Assembly (NCBI GenBank): GCA_014841595.1
Contig: JACYUE010000001.1
Location: 1,662,996-1,726,995, forward strand
Reading direction: 5' to 3'
DNA length: 64,000 nt
From: Oxalobacteraceae sp. CFBP 8761
GTDB lineage: Bacteria > Pseudomonadota > Gammaproteobacteria > Burkholderiales > Burkholderiaceae_D
In this document: positions 8,431 through 16,319 of the stretch, piece after piece
Layout of the letters: every line of letters begins with the position of its first letter
How positions within the stretch are numbered: position 1 is the stretch's first letter
Notes under the pieces: model-generated
What the model saw: the letters and a program-made list of their open reading frames with translations, nothing else
What the model was told of the DNA's origin: nothing
Database searches by the model: none
Program-made: the position numbers and the translations under genes

Positions 8431-9570
8431 ATGTACATCGTGATCGCCCCCGATTCATTCAAGGAAAGCCTGTCGGCGTTGGAAGCAGCCAGCGCCATCG
8501 AGGCGGGTTTCCGTGACATCTTCCCTGACGCCAGCTACGTCAAGATCCCTGTCGCCGATGGCGGCGAAGGCACCGTCGACGCGATGATTGCCGCAACGGC
8601 CGGCCGCCGCGTCGACCTGCGCGCCACCGGTCCGCTGGGCACGCCCGTCGATGCCTTCTACGGCCTGACGGGCGGCGACGTCATCGCCGTGATCGAGATG
8701 GCGGCCGCCAGCGGCCTGGAACTGGTCCCGCCGGCCGCACGCGACCCGCTGCGCGCGACCAGCCGTGGCACGGGCGAATTGATCCTCGCCGCGCTCGACG
8801 CCGGCGCCCGCCGCTTCATCCTCGGCGTGGGCGGCAGCGCCACCAACGACGGCGGCGCCGGGATGCTGCAGGCACTGGGCGTGCAACTGCTCGACGCGCA
8901 GGACGCGCCACTGGCGCCAGGCGGCGCGGCGCTGGCCAACCTCGCGCGCATCGATATCACGCAGCTCGACGCACGCGTGCTCGATTCGGTGTTCGAGGTG
9001 GCCTGCGACGTCAGCAACCCGCTGGTCGGCGTGAATGGCGCCTCAGCCATCTTCGGCCCACAAAAAGGCGCGACGCCGGCAATGGTCGCCCAGCTCGACG
9101 CCAACCTGCGCCACTTCGCCGCCGTCATCGCACGCGATCTGGGCCAGGACGTGGCCGATGTCCCGGGTGCCGGCGCCGGTGGCGGCATCGCCGCTGCAAT
9201 GCTGGTCTTCCTCAAGGGCCGTCTGCGGCCGGGCAGCGAAATCGTCGCCGACGCGGTCGGCCTGGACGCCGCCGTCGCGCTGGCCGACCTGGTCATCACG
9301 GGCGAAGGCCGCATCGACAGCCAGACCGTCAACGGCAAGACCCCGATCGGCGTGGCCCGCGTGGCCGTGCGCCACGGCAAACCAGTGATCGCCATCGGCG
9401 GCTGCCTGGGCCACGACGCCAGCGCCGTCCACGCCCACGGCATCGACGCCACCTTCAGCACGATCATGAAAGCCGGCACGGTCGCCGAAGCCCTCGCCAA
9501 TGCCGAATTCAACCTCCGCACCACAGCCCGCAACGTCGCCGCCACACTCAAACTCGGCCAATCCCTCTGA
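8431..9570 (+). CDS. garK: Glycerate 2-kinase (GarK/GlxK family)
   Basis: 379 residues, the usual size. It starts MYIVIAPDSFKESLSALEAA and has VPVADGGEG-like PVADGGEGTVDAM, the GVGGSATNDGGAGMLQALG glycine-rich segment and ITGEGRIDSQTVNGKTPIGV, all family hallmarks. Members phosphorylate D-glycerate with ATP to 2-phosphoglycerate, feeding lower glycolysis. GGAGCGG sits before the ATG, and the gene is probably co-transcribed with the MFS gene. CdaR controls garK in E. coli, which agrees with the divergent regulator here. Confidence 0.93.
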   Translation: MYIVIAPDSFKESLSALEAASAIEAGFRDIFPDASYVKIPVADGGEGTVDAMIAATAGRRVDLRATGPLGTPVDAFYGLTGGDVIAVIEMAAASGLELVPPAARDPLRATSRGTGELILAALDAGARRFILGVGGSATNDGGAGMLQALGVQLLDAQDAPLAPGGAALANLARIDITQLDARVLDSVFEVACDVSNPLVGVNGASAIFGPQKGATPAMVAQLDANLRHFAAVIARDLGQDVADVPGAGAGGGIAAAMLVFLKGRLRPGSEIVADAVGLDAAVALADLVITGEGRIDSQTVNGKTPIGVARVAVRHGKPVIAIGGCLGHDASAVHAHGIDATFSTIMKAGTVAEALANAEFNLRTTARNVAATLKLGQSL

Positions 9571-9581
9571 CCCCAACCCCT

Positions 9582-9807
9582 AATTAGGGTCAGAGTAGAA
9601 TTATTGAGCAATTGATCCGATTTCTCCACAATGAGGGTCAGAGTCGAATTATTGGGCAATTGCTCGGCACCGCCAACAAGTAGGGTCAGAGTCGATTTAT
9701 TGGGCAATTCCCAAAAGTTGTCAAACAATTCGACTCTGACCCTAATTGTTACATGGCTGCTGAGTCTGCCTGACAATTAGGGTCAGAGTCGAATTGTTGA
9801 GCAATTG
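9582..9807. repeat. REP-like repeat cluster A (five copies)
   Basis: Five copies of an AT-rich unit with the core AGGGTCAGAGTCGAATT lie at about 9582-9613, 9631-9661, 9681-9709, 9724-9750 (inverted) and 9773-9807. Copies 3 and 4 face each other and form a 64-bp hairpin unit (9681-9744). The cluster fills the whole gap between garK and the LysR gene; no coding sequence is seen. The same unit recurs at 31823-32258. Spacing is irregular, so this is not CRISPR. Confidence 0.9.
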
Positions 9808-9845
9808 TTTTGGCAGCTAGCCCGCCAGTGGCTGCTGCAGTGCGG

Positions 9846-10775
9846 TTAGCGGCCGATCCAGGCGGCGCCGGGCCAGGCGCCGCTCAGGACCATTTCTTTC
9901 ATCAGGCTAACCAGTTCTGGCGCGGCTGCCACGCTGACCGGGGACGCACGGCGGGTGGCGGCGCGTGCCAGCACGATGCGGCGTGACAGGTCGGGGGTGC
10001 CGACCGGTGCGCCTGACAGCGTGCCGTCGCGCAGTTCGTCGAGGATCGCGGAGCTGGGCAGGATGCTGTAGCCGAAGCCTTTGTTGACCAGCGATTTCTG
10101 CAGGTCGAGGGCATTCGTTTCGGCCACCACGTCCACACTGATGCCGGCCACCGCCAGCGCGTGTTCGATGATGCTGCGCAGCCCATGCGGTGCGTTCGGC
10201 AGGATCATCGGCCGGTCGCGTAGCTGCTTGAGCGGGAACGGCGTCGATGCGTCGATTTCGCCCGGAGGCCCGATCACGTACAGGCGTTCATCGAGCAGCG
10301 CTTCGACCTGCAGGCCGTGCGAGGCGCGCGTGTCGTACAGCAGCGCCAGCTCGACTTCACCGGCTTCCAGCCACTGCACGACATTGCCCGCATAACCGAC
10401 ATTGATGCCGACCGTGACAGCGGGGTGCTTCGCGCGTACGCGCGCCACCAGTTCGGTCGCCAGCAGATTGCTGGTGCTGGCCAGCAGGCCGATCATGAGC
10501 CGGCCCGAGATCGCATTGGCGGCCGGGCCGATTTCGGCGCGTGCCTTGTCCAGTTCACGCAGCGCGCGCCGGCCGTATTCGGCCAGCGTGCGGCCGGCGT
10601 CGGTCAGCACCATGCCATGGCGCTCGCGCTCGAACAGCAGGGCGCCGCATTCTTCCTCCAGCATCCGGATATGGCGCGACACGGCGGGCTGTACCAGGTG
10701 CAGCAGCTCCGCAGCTTTGGTGGCACTGCCCGTTTCGGCAATGGCGATGAGCGTGCGGATCTGCTTGATGTCCAT
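9846..10775 (-). CDS. LysR-family regulator (CoA-module regulator)
   Basis: 309 residues. The winged HTH at residues 1-60 starts MDIKQIRTLIAIAETGSATK and includes LLHLVQPAVSRHIRMLEEE. An effector-binding domain begins at about 90 (GRLMIGLLASTSNLLATELV). It resembles the Nac/Cbl-like subgroup often found beside Bug receptors and CoA-thioester operons in Burkholderiales. AAGGACGACC precedes the ATG. It is divergent from the CitE-like lyase and presumably activates that operon in response to the substrate or a CoA/acid intermediate. Confidence 0.85.
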   Translation of the reverse strand: MDIKQIRTLIAIAETGSATKAAELLHLVQPAVSRHIRMLEEECGALLFERERHGMVLTDAGRTLAEYGRRALRELDKARAEIGPAANAISGRLMIGLLASTSNLLATELVARVRAKHPAVTVGINVGYAGNVVQWLEAGEVELALLYDTRASHGLQVEALLDERLYVIGPPGEIDASTPFPLKQLRDRPMILPNAPHGLRSIIEHALAVAGISVDVVAETNALDLQKSLVNKGFGYSILPSSAILDELRDGTLSGAPVGTPDLSRRIVLARAATRRASPVSVAAAPELVSLMKEMVLSGAWPGAAWIGR

Positions 10776-10954
10776 GGTCGTCCTTCAACTGATCGAGCCA
10801 TCAACATAAGCTATTCCTGAGCTACCTGCAATACCGGGCTGTGATCCTCACCAGCCATGCGTCCACGTGATCGTGGAATCACTTTTTTCTATTTCTGCGT
10901 GATACCCATTCAAATTTATGATGGATCTCGATCCCACCACGCGACTGGTTCGTC

Positions 10955-11752
10955 ATGCCTGCCATCCCCCGTTCCTACCTGTTCGTCCCCGGTAACCGCC
11001 CCGAGCGTTTTGCCCGCGCGGCAGCCAGCGGCGCCGGCGCCGTCATCGTCGACCTGGAAGATGCCGTCCCGCCCGCAGACAAGGATGCTGCGCGCATGCA
11101 GGTGGCAGGGGCGCTCGATCCGTCCATGCCCGTCGTCGCGCGCATCAACGCCGAAGGCACGCCCTGGTTCGAAGACGACCTGGCCCTGTGCCGCCACGCG
11201 GGCGTGGCCGCCATCATGCTGCCGAAAGCGGAGTCGGTGGAAAACCTGCAGCGCGTTGCGCAGCTTGGCCTCCCGGTACTGCCGCTGATCGAAACAGCCG
11301 CCGGTATGGCGGCGGTCGACGCGCTGGCGCGGATAAAAGGCGTCGCGCGGCTGGCATTCGGCTCGATCGATTTCCAGTTCGACCTAGGCATCGAGGGCGA
11401 TGACCAGGAACTGTTGTACTTCCGCTCGATGCTGGTGCTGGCCTCGCGCGTGGCCGGCCTGGCGCCCCCCATCGATGGCGTGACTGTGGCGCTGGACGAT
11501 GAATTCCAGCTGCATGCGGACACCCTGCGCGCCCGCCGCTTCGGCTTCGGCGCCAAGCTGTGCATCCATCCGCGCCAGGTGGCGCCTGTCAACGCAGGCT
11601 TCCGGCCCACGGATGCTGAGGTGGCATGGGCCACGCGCGTGCTGGCTGCAGCGCGCGAGGCCAACGGCGCCGCTGTCGCCGTGGACGGCAAGATGGTCGA
11701 CCGCCCCGTGATCCTTAGGGCGCAGCGCATCGTCGACGATGCAGCCCACTAG
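10955..11752 (+). CDS. HpcH/HpaI aldolase family, CitE-like CoA-ester lyase
   Basis: 265 residues forming one TIM barrel. Signatures are RSYLFVPGNRPERF at the N-terminus, VIVDLEDAVPP (acid residues for Mg), RIN in VVARINAEGTP, MLPKAES and a C-terminal KLCIHPRQVAPVN. These are typical of CitE-like stand-alone lyases such as citramalyl-CoA, malyl-CoA or beta-methylmalyl-CoA lyase. Such enzymes cleave 3-hydroxyacyl-CoA or citramalyl-CoA to acetyl-CoA plus a 2-oxo acid. The next gene is a mesaconyl-CoA-hydratase-like enzyme, so citramalyl-CoA to acetyl-CoA plus pyruvate is the best guess. No strong ribosome-binding site is seen at ATG 10955. Confidence 0.83.
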   Translation: MPAIPRSYLFVPGNRPERFARAAASGAGAVIVDLEDAVPPADKDAARMQVAGALDPSMPVVARINAEGTPWFEDDLALCRHAGVAAIMLPKAESVENLQRVAQLGLPVLPLIETAAGMAAVDALARIKGVARLAFGSIDFQFDLGIEGDDQELLYFRSMLVLASRVAGLAPPIDGVTVALDDEFQLHADTLRARRFGFGAKLCIHPRQVAPVNAGFRPTDAEVAWATRVLAAAREANGAAVAVDGKMVDRPVILRAQRIVDDAAH

Positions 11753-11778
11753 AACAAGATAACGACAGGAGATACACC

Positions 11779-12621
11779 ATGGACAATCTGACCGCCTGGC
11801 AGGGCCGCACCGAAGAACGCCTCGACGTCATCACCGCGGCGCCGATCGCGGCGATGGCCGCGCTGCTCGACCGCGATGACCCGGCCCCGACCCCTGGCAG
11901 CGCCGTGTCGCCGCTGTGGCACTGGCTGTACTTTTTGCCCGTGCACCGGCAATCGCAACTCGGCCCGGACGGCCACGCGCTGCGCGGGGGCTTCCTGCCG
12001 CCGGTTGATCTGCCGCGCCGCATGTGGGCTGGCGGGCGCCTGCGCTTCATCGCGCCGCTGCAGGTCGGCGACCAGGCGCGGCGCGTGTCGACCATCGCCG
12101 ACATCACGAGCAAGGAAGGCCGCAGCGGCAAGTTGGTCTTCGTGCTGGTGCGCCACCTGATCGAAGGTGCAGCCGGCGTGGCGATCGAGGAAGAACACGA
12201 CATCGTCTACCGCGCCAATCCGCAGCCGGGTGATCCGGCGGCGGCCCCGGTGGCGGCGGACCTTGACCACGACTGGATCCGCGAAATCACGCCCGACCCG
12301 GTGCTGCTGTTTCGCTACTCGGCGCTGACCTTCAACGGCCACCGCATCCATTACGACCAGCCCTACGTGACGCAGGTCGAAGGCTATCCCGGCCTGATCG
12401 TGCACGGCCCGCTGATTGCGAGCCTGCTGCTCGACCTCGTGCGGCGCGAACGGCCGGCCGCTGTCGTGACCGCGTTTTCATTCCGCGCCGTGCAGCCGCT
12501 GTTCGACATCCACCGCTTCAGCGTCTGCGGCCGCGTCGAGCCGGACGGCCACACGATCACGCTGTGGGCCAAGACCCACGACGGCCAGCTGGCCATGCGC
12601 GCCGAGGCGCAACTGGCGTAA
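11779..12621 (+). CDS. FAS1-like/MaoC hot-dog hydratase, mesaconyl-C4-CoA hydratase-like
   Basis: 280 residues. The N-terminal half is a degenerate hot-dog unit with WLYFLPVHRQSQLGPDGH and GGFLPPVDLPRRMWAGG. The C-terminal half is a MaoC-like unit with FRYSALTFNGHRIHYDQPY, carrying the hydratase Asp/His signature. The order matches the HTD2/FAS1-like dehydratase family that includes 3-methylfumaryl-CoA (mesaconyl-C4-CoA) hydratase. The family hydrates enoyl-CoAs; here the product would be citramalyl-CoA for the upstream lyase. GACAGGAGA precedes the ATG. Substrate assignment is by family and context, not proof. Confidence 0.78.
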   Translation: MDNLTAWQGRTEERLDVITAAPIAAMAALLDRDDPAPTPGSAVSPLWHWLYFLPVHRQSQLGPDGHALRGGFLPPVDLPRRMWAGGRLRFIAPLQVGDQARRVSTIADITSKEGRSGKLVFVLVRHLIEGAAGVAIEEEHDIVYRANPQPGDPAAAPVAADLDHDWIREITPDPVLLFRYSALTFNGHRIHYDQPYVTQVEGYPGLIVHGPLIASLLLDLVRRERPAAVVTAFSFRAVQPLFDIHRFSVCGRVEPDGHTITLWAKTHDGQLAMRAEAQLA

Positions 12622-12650
12622 GCCACCCCAATAAAAACCAGGAGACCGCC

Positions 12651-13808
12651 ATGCACAACGAGCACGATTTTGAAGACATCCGCGACGCGCTGCGCGCCCT
12701 GTGCGCCGAATTCCCGGCCGAGTACTTCCGCAAGGTCGACGACGAGCGTGGCTACCCCGAAGCCTTCGTCACTGCGCTGACACAAGCCGGCTGGCTCGCG
12801 GCGCTGATCCCGCAGGAATACGGCGGTTCGGGCCTGGGCCTGACCGAAGCCTCGGTCATCATGGAAGAGATCAACCGCTCTGGTGGCAACGCCGGCGCCT
12901 GCCACGGCCAGATGTACAATATGGGCACCTTGCTGCGCCATGGCTCCGAAGCGCAGAAGCGCCATTACCTGCCGCGCATCGCCAGCGGCGAACTGCGCCT
13001 GCAGTCAATGGCCGTGACCGAGCCCACCACCGGCACCGACACCACCAAGATCAAGACGACGGCCGTGCGCAAGGGCGACCGCTATGTGATCAACGGGCAG
13101 AAGGTATGGATCTCGCGCGTGCAGCATTCCGACCTGATGATCCTGCTGGCGCGCACTACGCCCCTTGCCGAGGTCACGAAGAAATCCGAAGGCATGTCGA
13201 TCTTCCTGGTCGACATCAAGGACGCGATCCAGCAGGGCATGGTCGTGCAACCGATCCAGAACATGGTCAACCACGAGACCAATGAGCTGTTCTTCGAGAA
13301 CCTGGAAATCCCGGCCGAGAATCTGATCGGCGAAGAAGGCAAGGGCTTCAAGTACATCCTCGATGGCCTGAACGCCGAGCGCACGCTGATCGCCGCCGAA
13401 TGCATCGGCGACGGCTACTGGTTCATCGACAAGATCAGCAAGTACGTCAACGAGCGCGTCGTGTTCGGGCGCCCCATCGGCCAGAACCAGGGCGTGCAGT
13501 TTCCGATTGCGCGCGCCTACATCAACGTCGAAGCGGCGAACCTGATGCGCTTTAAAGCCTGCGCGCTGTTCGATGCGCACAAGCCGTGCGGCGCCGAAGC
13601 CAATATGGCCAAGATGCTGGCCGCCGAAGCGTCGTGGGAAGCGGCCAACGCCTGCCTGCAGTTCCACGGCGGCTTCGGTTTCGCGTCCGAGTACGACGTC
13701 GAGCGCAAGTTCCGCGAGACGCGCCTGTACCAGGTGGCGCCGATCTCGACGAACCTGATCCTGTCGTACGTCGCCGAGCATGTGCTTGGCCTGCCACGCT
13801 CGTTCTGA
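12651..13808 (+). CDS. Acyl-CoA dehydrogenase
   Basis: 385 residues from ATG 12651, which has AGGAG 8 bp upstream; the frame also runs back into the previous gene. The three-part fold is visible: a helical N-domain with IPQEYGGSGLGL, a middle domain with AVTEPTTGTDTTKIKT (FAD/substrate signature), and a C-domain with LQFHGGFGFASEYDVERKFRE. The likely catalytic Glu is in the C-terminal region near YDVERKFRET or the alternative position near NAERTLIAAE. It is FAD-linked and cytoplasmic, and passes electrons to ETF. In this operon it may oxidise a saturated dicarboxylyl-CoA (for example methylsuccinyl-CoA) to the enoyl-CoA used by the hydratase; that is inference. Confidence 0.88.
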   Translation: MHNEHDFEDIRDALRALCAEFPAEYFRKVDDERGYPEAFVTALTQAGWLAALIPQEYGGSGLGLTEASVIMEEINRSGGNAGACHGQMYNMGTLLRHGSEAQKRHYLPRIASGELRLQSMAVTEPTTGTDTTKIKTTAVRKGDRYVINGQKVWISRVQHSDLMILLARTTPLAEVTKKSEGMSIFLVDIKDAIQQGMVVQPIQNMVNHETNELFFENLEIPAENLIGEEGKGFKYILDGLNAERTLIAAECIGDGYWFIDKISKYVNERVVFGRPIGQNQGVQFPIARAYINVEAANLMRFKACALFDAHKPCGAEANMAKMLAAEASWEAANACLQFHGGFGFASEYDVERKFRETRLYQVAPISTNLILSYVAEHVLGLPRSF

Positions 13809-13820
13809 GGAGGCAGGCAC

Positions 13821-15017
13821 ATGACACCCATGACACCCCTGCGACCCCTCGACGGCATCACCGTCGTCACGCTCGAACACGCGATCGCGGCGCCGTTCTG
13901 CACACGCCAGCTGGCCGACCTGGGCGCGCGCGTCATCAAGGTCGAGCGACCCGGCAGCGGCGACTTCGCACGCGGCTACGATGAACGCGTGAATGGCCTG
14001 GCCTCGCACTTCGTCTGGACCAACCGCTCGAAGGAAAGCCTTACGCTCGACGTCAAGCATGCCGACGCCGATGCTGTGCTGGCGGGCCTGCTGGAACGCG
14101 CCGACGTGCTGGTGCAGAATCTCGCGCCCGGCGCGGCCGAGCGCCTTGGTCTGTCGTACGACGCGCTGAAGGCACGCCATCCGCGCCTGATCGTCTGCGA
14201 CATTTCTGGCTATGGCAGCGACGGTCCGTACCGCGACCGCAAGGCCTACGATCTGCTGATCCAGAGCGAATCGGGCTTCCTGTCGATCACGGGCACGCCG
14301 GACGAACCATCGAAGGCCGGCTGCTCCATTGCCGATATCGCGGCCGGCATGTACGCGTACACGAACATCCTGGCTGCACTGCTGCAGCGTGGGCGCACGG
14401 GCGAGGGCTGCCGCATCGATGTGTCGATGTTTGAGAGCATGGCCGAGTGGATGAGTTACCCGCTGTACTACGCGTATGACGGCGCGGCGCCGCCGCCGCG
14501 CACCGGCGCCTCGCACGCGACCATCTTCCCGTACGGGCCGTTCATGGCCGGCGACGGCAAGTCGGTCATGCTGGGCATCCAGAACGAACGTGAGTGGGCA
14601 GCCTTTTGCGCCATCGTGCTGGAGGCGCCCGAACTGGCGACCGATCCGCGCTTCAACGCCAACGCGCGCCGGGTCGCAGCGCGCGATGAACTGGCGGCGC
14701 TGATCGTGGCAGCGTTTTCGACGTTGACGGCGCAGCAGGTGCGCGAGCGGCTGGAGCTGGCGCACATCGCCAATGCCCAGGTGAACGACATGCACGAAGT
14801 CTGGGACCATCCGCAACTGAAGGCGCGCGGCCGCTGGACCGAGGTGGGCACCGCCAACGGTCGCGTGCCCGCGATGCTGCCGCCCGGATTGCCGCACAAC
14901 GTCACCCCGCGCATGGACGCCGTGCCGGCGCTCGGTCAGCATACCGATGCGATCCTGGCGGAGCTGGGCTACGACGCGGCGGCCATTGTGGCCATGCACG
15001 CGCAAGGCGCTGTCTAG
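13821..15017 (+). CDS. Family III CoA-transferase (CaiB/BaiF type)
   Basis: 398 residues. The N-terminus has LDGITVVTLEHAIAAPFCTRQLADLGARVIKVERPG. The catalytic Asp lies in SFVWTNRSKESLTLDVK-like sequence and downstream in the AYDLLIQSESGF region. GYGSDGPYRDR is the family's typical glycine segment. The enzyme moves CoA from one acyl-CoA (often succinyl-CoA) to a free acid, which would activate the pathway substrate. GAGGAGGCAGGCAC precedes the ATG, and only 12 bp separate it from the dehydrogenase, so it is the last gene of the operon. A bidirectional terminator follows at 15029-15070. Confidence 0.9.
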   Translation: MTPMTPLRPLDGITVVTLEHAIAAPFCTRQLADLGARVIKVERPGSGDFARGYDERVNGLASHFVWTNRSKESLTLDVKHADADAVLAGLLERADVLVQNLAPGAAERLGLSYDALKARHPRLIVCDISGYGSDGPYRDRKAYDLLIQSESGFLSITGTPDEPSKAGCSIADIAAGMYAYTNILAALLQRGRTGEGCRIDVSMFESMAEWMSYPLYYAYDGAAPPPRTGASHATIFPYGPFMAGDGKSVMLGIQNEREWAAFCAIVLEAPELATDPRFNANARRVAARDELAALIVAAFSTLTAQQVRERLELAHIANAQVNDMHEVWDHPQLKARGRWTEVGTANGRVPAMLPPGLPHNVTPRMDAVPALGQHTDAILAELGYDAAAIVAMHAQGAV

Positions 15018-15028
15018 CGATCAGCGAT

Positions 15029-15070
15029 AAAAAAAGCCCGCGCCGCCATGATGGCGACGCGGGCTTTTTT
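15029..15070. terminator. Bidirectional terminator between CoA-transferase and Bug gene
   Basis: A long stem (AAAAAAGCCCGCG with a one-base bulge, then CGCCAT) pairs with its complement ending GGGCTTTTTT. T runs are present on both strands, so it can serve the two convergent genes. Confidence 0.9.
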
Positions 15071-15082
15071 ACATTTCATGTA

Positions 15083-16066
15083 TCAGTCGGCGAACGCGCC
15101 GTTCTTCTTGTAGATCGGGCCCCACTTGTCGATCTCGGCCTTCAGGTGTGTGCGCAGGCCTTCCGGCGTGGCCTTTGCATCCGACACCGGCTCGGCGCCC
15201 AGTTCGGCGAAGCGCGCCTTCACGTTCGGATCATTGAGCGCCTCGCGCAGCGCGACTCCGATGCGTGCTACCACCGCTGGCGGCGTGCCTTTTGGTGCGT
15301 ACATGCCGTGCCACACATACATCTCGAAACCGGCCATCCCTTGTTCGGCCAGCGTCGGCAGGGCCGGCAGCGACGGGATGCGGGTCTTCGTCGTCGCGCC
15401 GTACACTTTCACGCGGTTGGTGCGGATGTAGGACGTCGTCTGCGTCGTCTGGTCGCACAACAGGTCGATCTGGCCGCCCAGCATATCGCTCAACGCCGGC
15501 GCCGTGCCCTTGTACGGAACGGTCGTCAGCGGTACGCCGACCGCGCTCAGGAACAGCATGCCGCACTGGTGAGACACGGCGCCCAGGCCCGCATGGCCCA
15601 TTGTCATCGCGTCCTTTTTCGACTTGATCATCGCGATCAGCTCGGGCAGCGTATTGGCCGCCAGGTCCTTGCGCGCCATGAGCACCATCGGCACGTCGGC
15701 CACCTGGCCGATGTATTCGAAATCGGTCATGGGGTTGAAGGCCAGCTTGCGGTACAGCGTGGTGCTGGTGGCCATGCCGTTATGGTGCAGCAGCAGCGTG
15801 TAGCCATCCGGCGTGGCGCGCGCGATGCGGCCGGCAGCCAGCGTGCCGCCCGCACCAAGGGCGTTTTCCACGATGATCGATTGCTTGAGTGACTTCGCCA
15901 TGGTCTGTCCGAGGATCCGGGCCACGACGTCGGTGGGCCCCCCGGCCGAGAACGGGACGACGAGGGTGATGGTTTTTTCCGGATAGTCGGCGGCCAGGGC
16001 CGCACTTGATGCGAGCAGGGCGATCGCGGTGGTCATTACCCTGCGTGTGATTGCGTGTGTCGGCAT
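15083..16066 (-). CDS. Bug/TctC-family periplasmic substrate-binding protein
   Basis: 327 residues. A signal peptide ends at about residue 25 (SSAALA). The mature protein begins ADYPEKTITLVVPFSAGGPTDVVARI, the classical Bug start, and has GHAGLGAVSHQCG and VPYKGTAPALSDMLGGQIDL. The family binds carboxylates in the periplasm for TTT transporters or signalling; no TctA/TctB gene is adjacent. ACAGGAGACACGC precedes the ATG. It is convergent with the CoA operon, so it is likely to sense or bind the acid that operon degrades. It could equally work with a permease elsewhere in the genome. Confidence 0.9.
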   Translation of the reverse strand: MPTHAITRRVMTTAIALLASSAALAADYPEKTITLVVPFSAGGPTDVVARILGQTMAKSLKQSIIVENALGAGGTLAAGRIARATPDGYTLLLHHNGMATSTTLYRKLAFNPMTDFEYIGQVADVPMVLMARKDLAANTLPELIAMIKSKKDAMTMGHAGLGAVSHQCGMLFLSAVGVPLTTVPYKGTAPALSDMLGGQIDLLCDQTTQTTSYIRTNRVKVYGATTKTRIPSLPALPTLAEQGMAGFEMYVWHGMYAPKGTPPAVVARIGVALREALNDPNVKARFAELGAEPVSDAKATPEGLRTHLKAEIDKWGPIYKKNGAFAD

Positions 16067-16261
16067 GCGTGTCTCCTGTTATAGGCTTTCGTGCTCGAGG
16101 CTGCGCCGCGCGAGGCGTTCGATGCAGGCAAGTCATCATAGAATTGAATGTCATGCACACGTAAATAACGTTTTCTGATGCCTCCATCAAAAAAGGCGAT
16201 AGGTACTGCCGGTGCACGGTGTGCATCTGCAGCAAGTCTCGGTGTGCATGCAGCCGTCATT

Positions 16262-16280
16262 GAAAATGATTCTCATTCAC
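16262..16280 (+). promoter_or_regulatory. Fur box upstream of siderophore receptor
   Basis: GAAAATGATTCTCATTCAC matches 14 of 19 positions of the classical Fur consensus GATAATGATAATCATTATC. It lies about 40 bp before the receptor start, so iron repression of the receptor-reductase operon is expected. Confidence 0.8.
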
Positions 16281-16319
16281 GATAGAATCCCGGTTTGCTC
16301 CTGATTGCTGCTTCCTCTC

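Noticed and set aside
9582..9807. Direct repeats that could suggest a CRISPR array
   Set aside because: Copies are irregularly spaced, one is inverted, spacers are not uniform in length, and no cas genes are nearby.
13005..15005. 666-codon frame antisense to the dehydrogenase and CoA-transferase
   Set aside because: It spans two well-defined genes and has only low-complexity Arg/His/Ala sequence, so it is not a gene.
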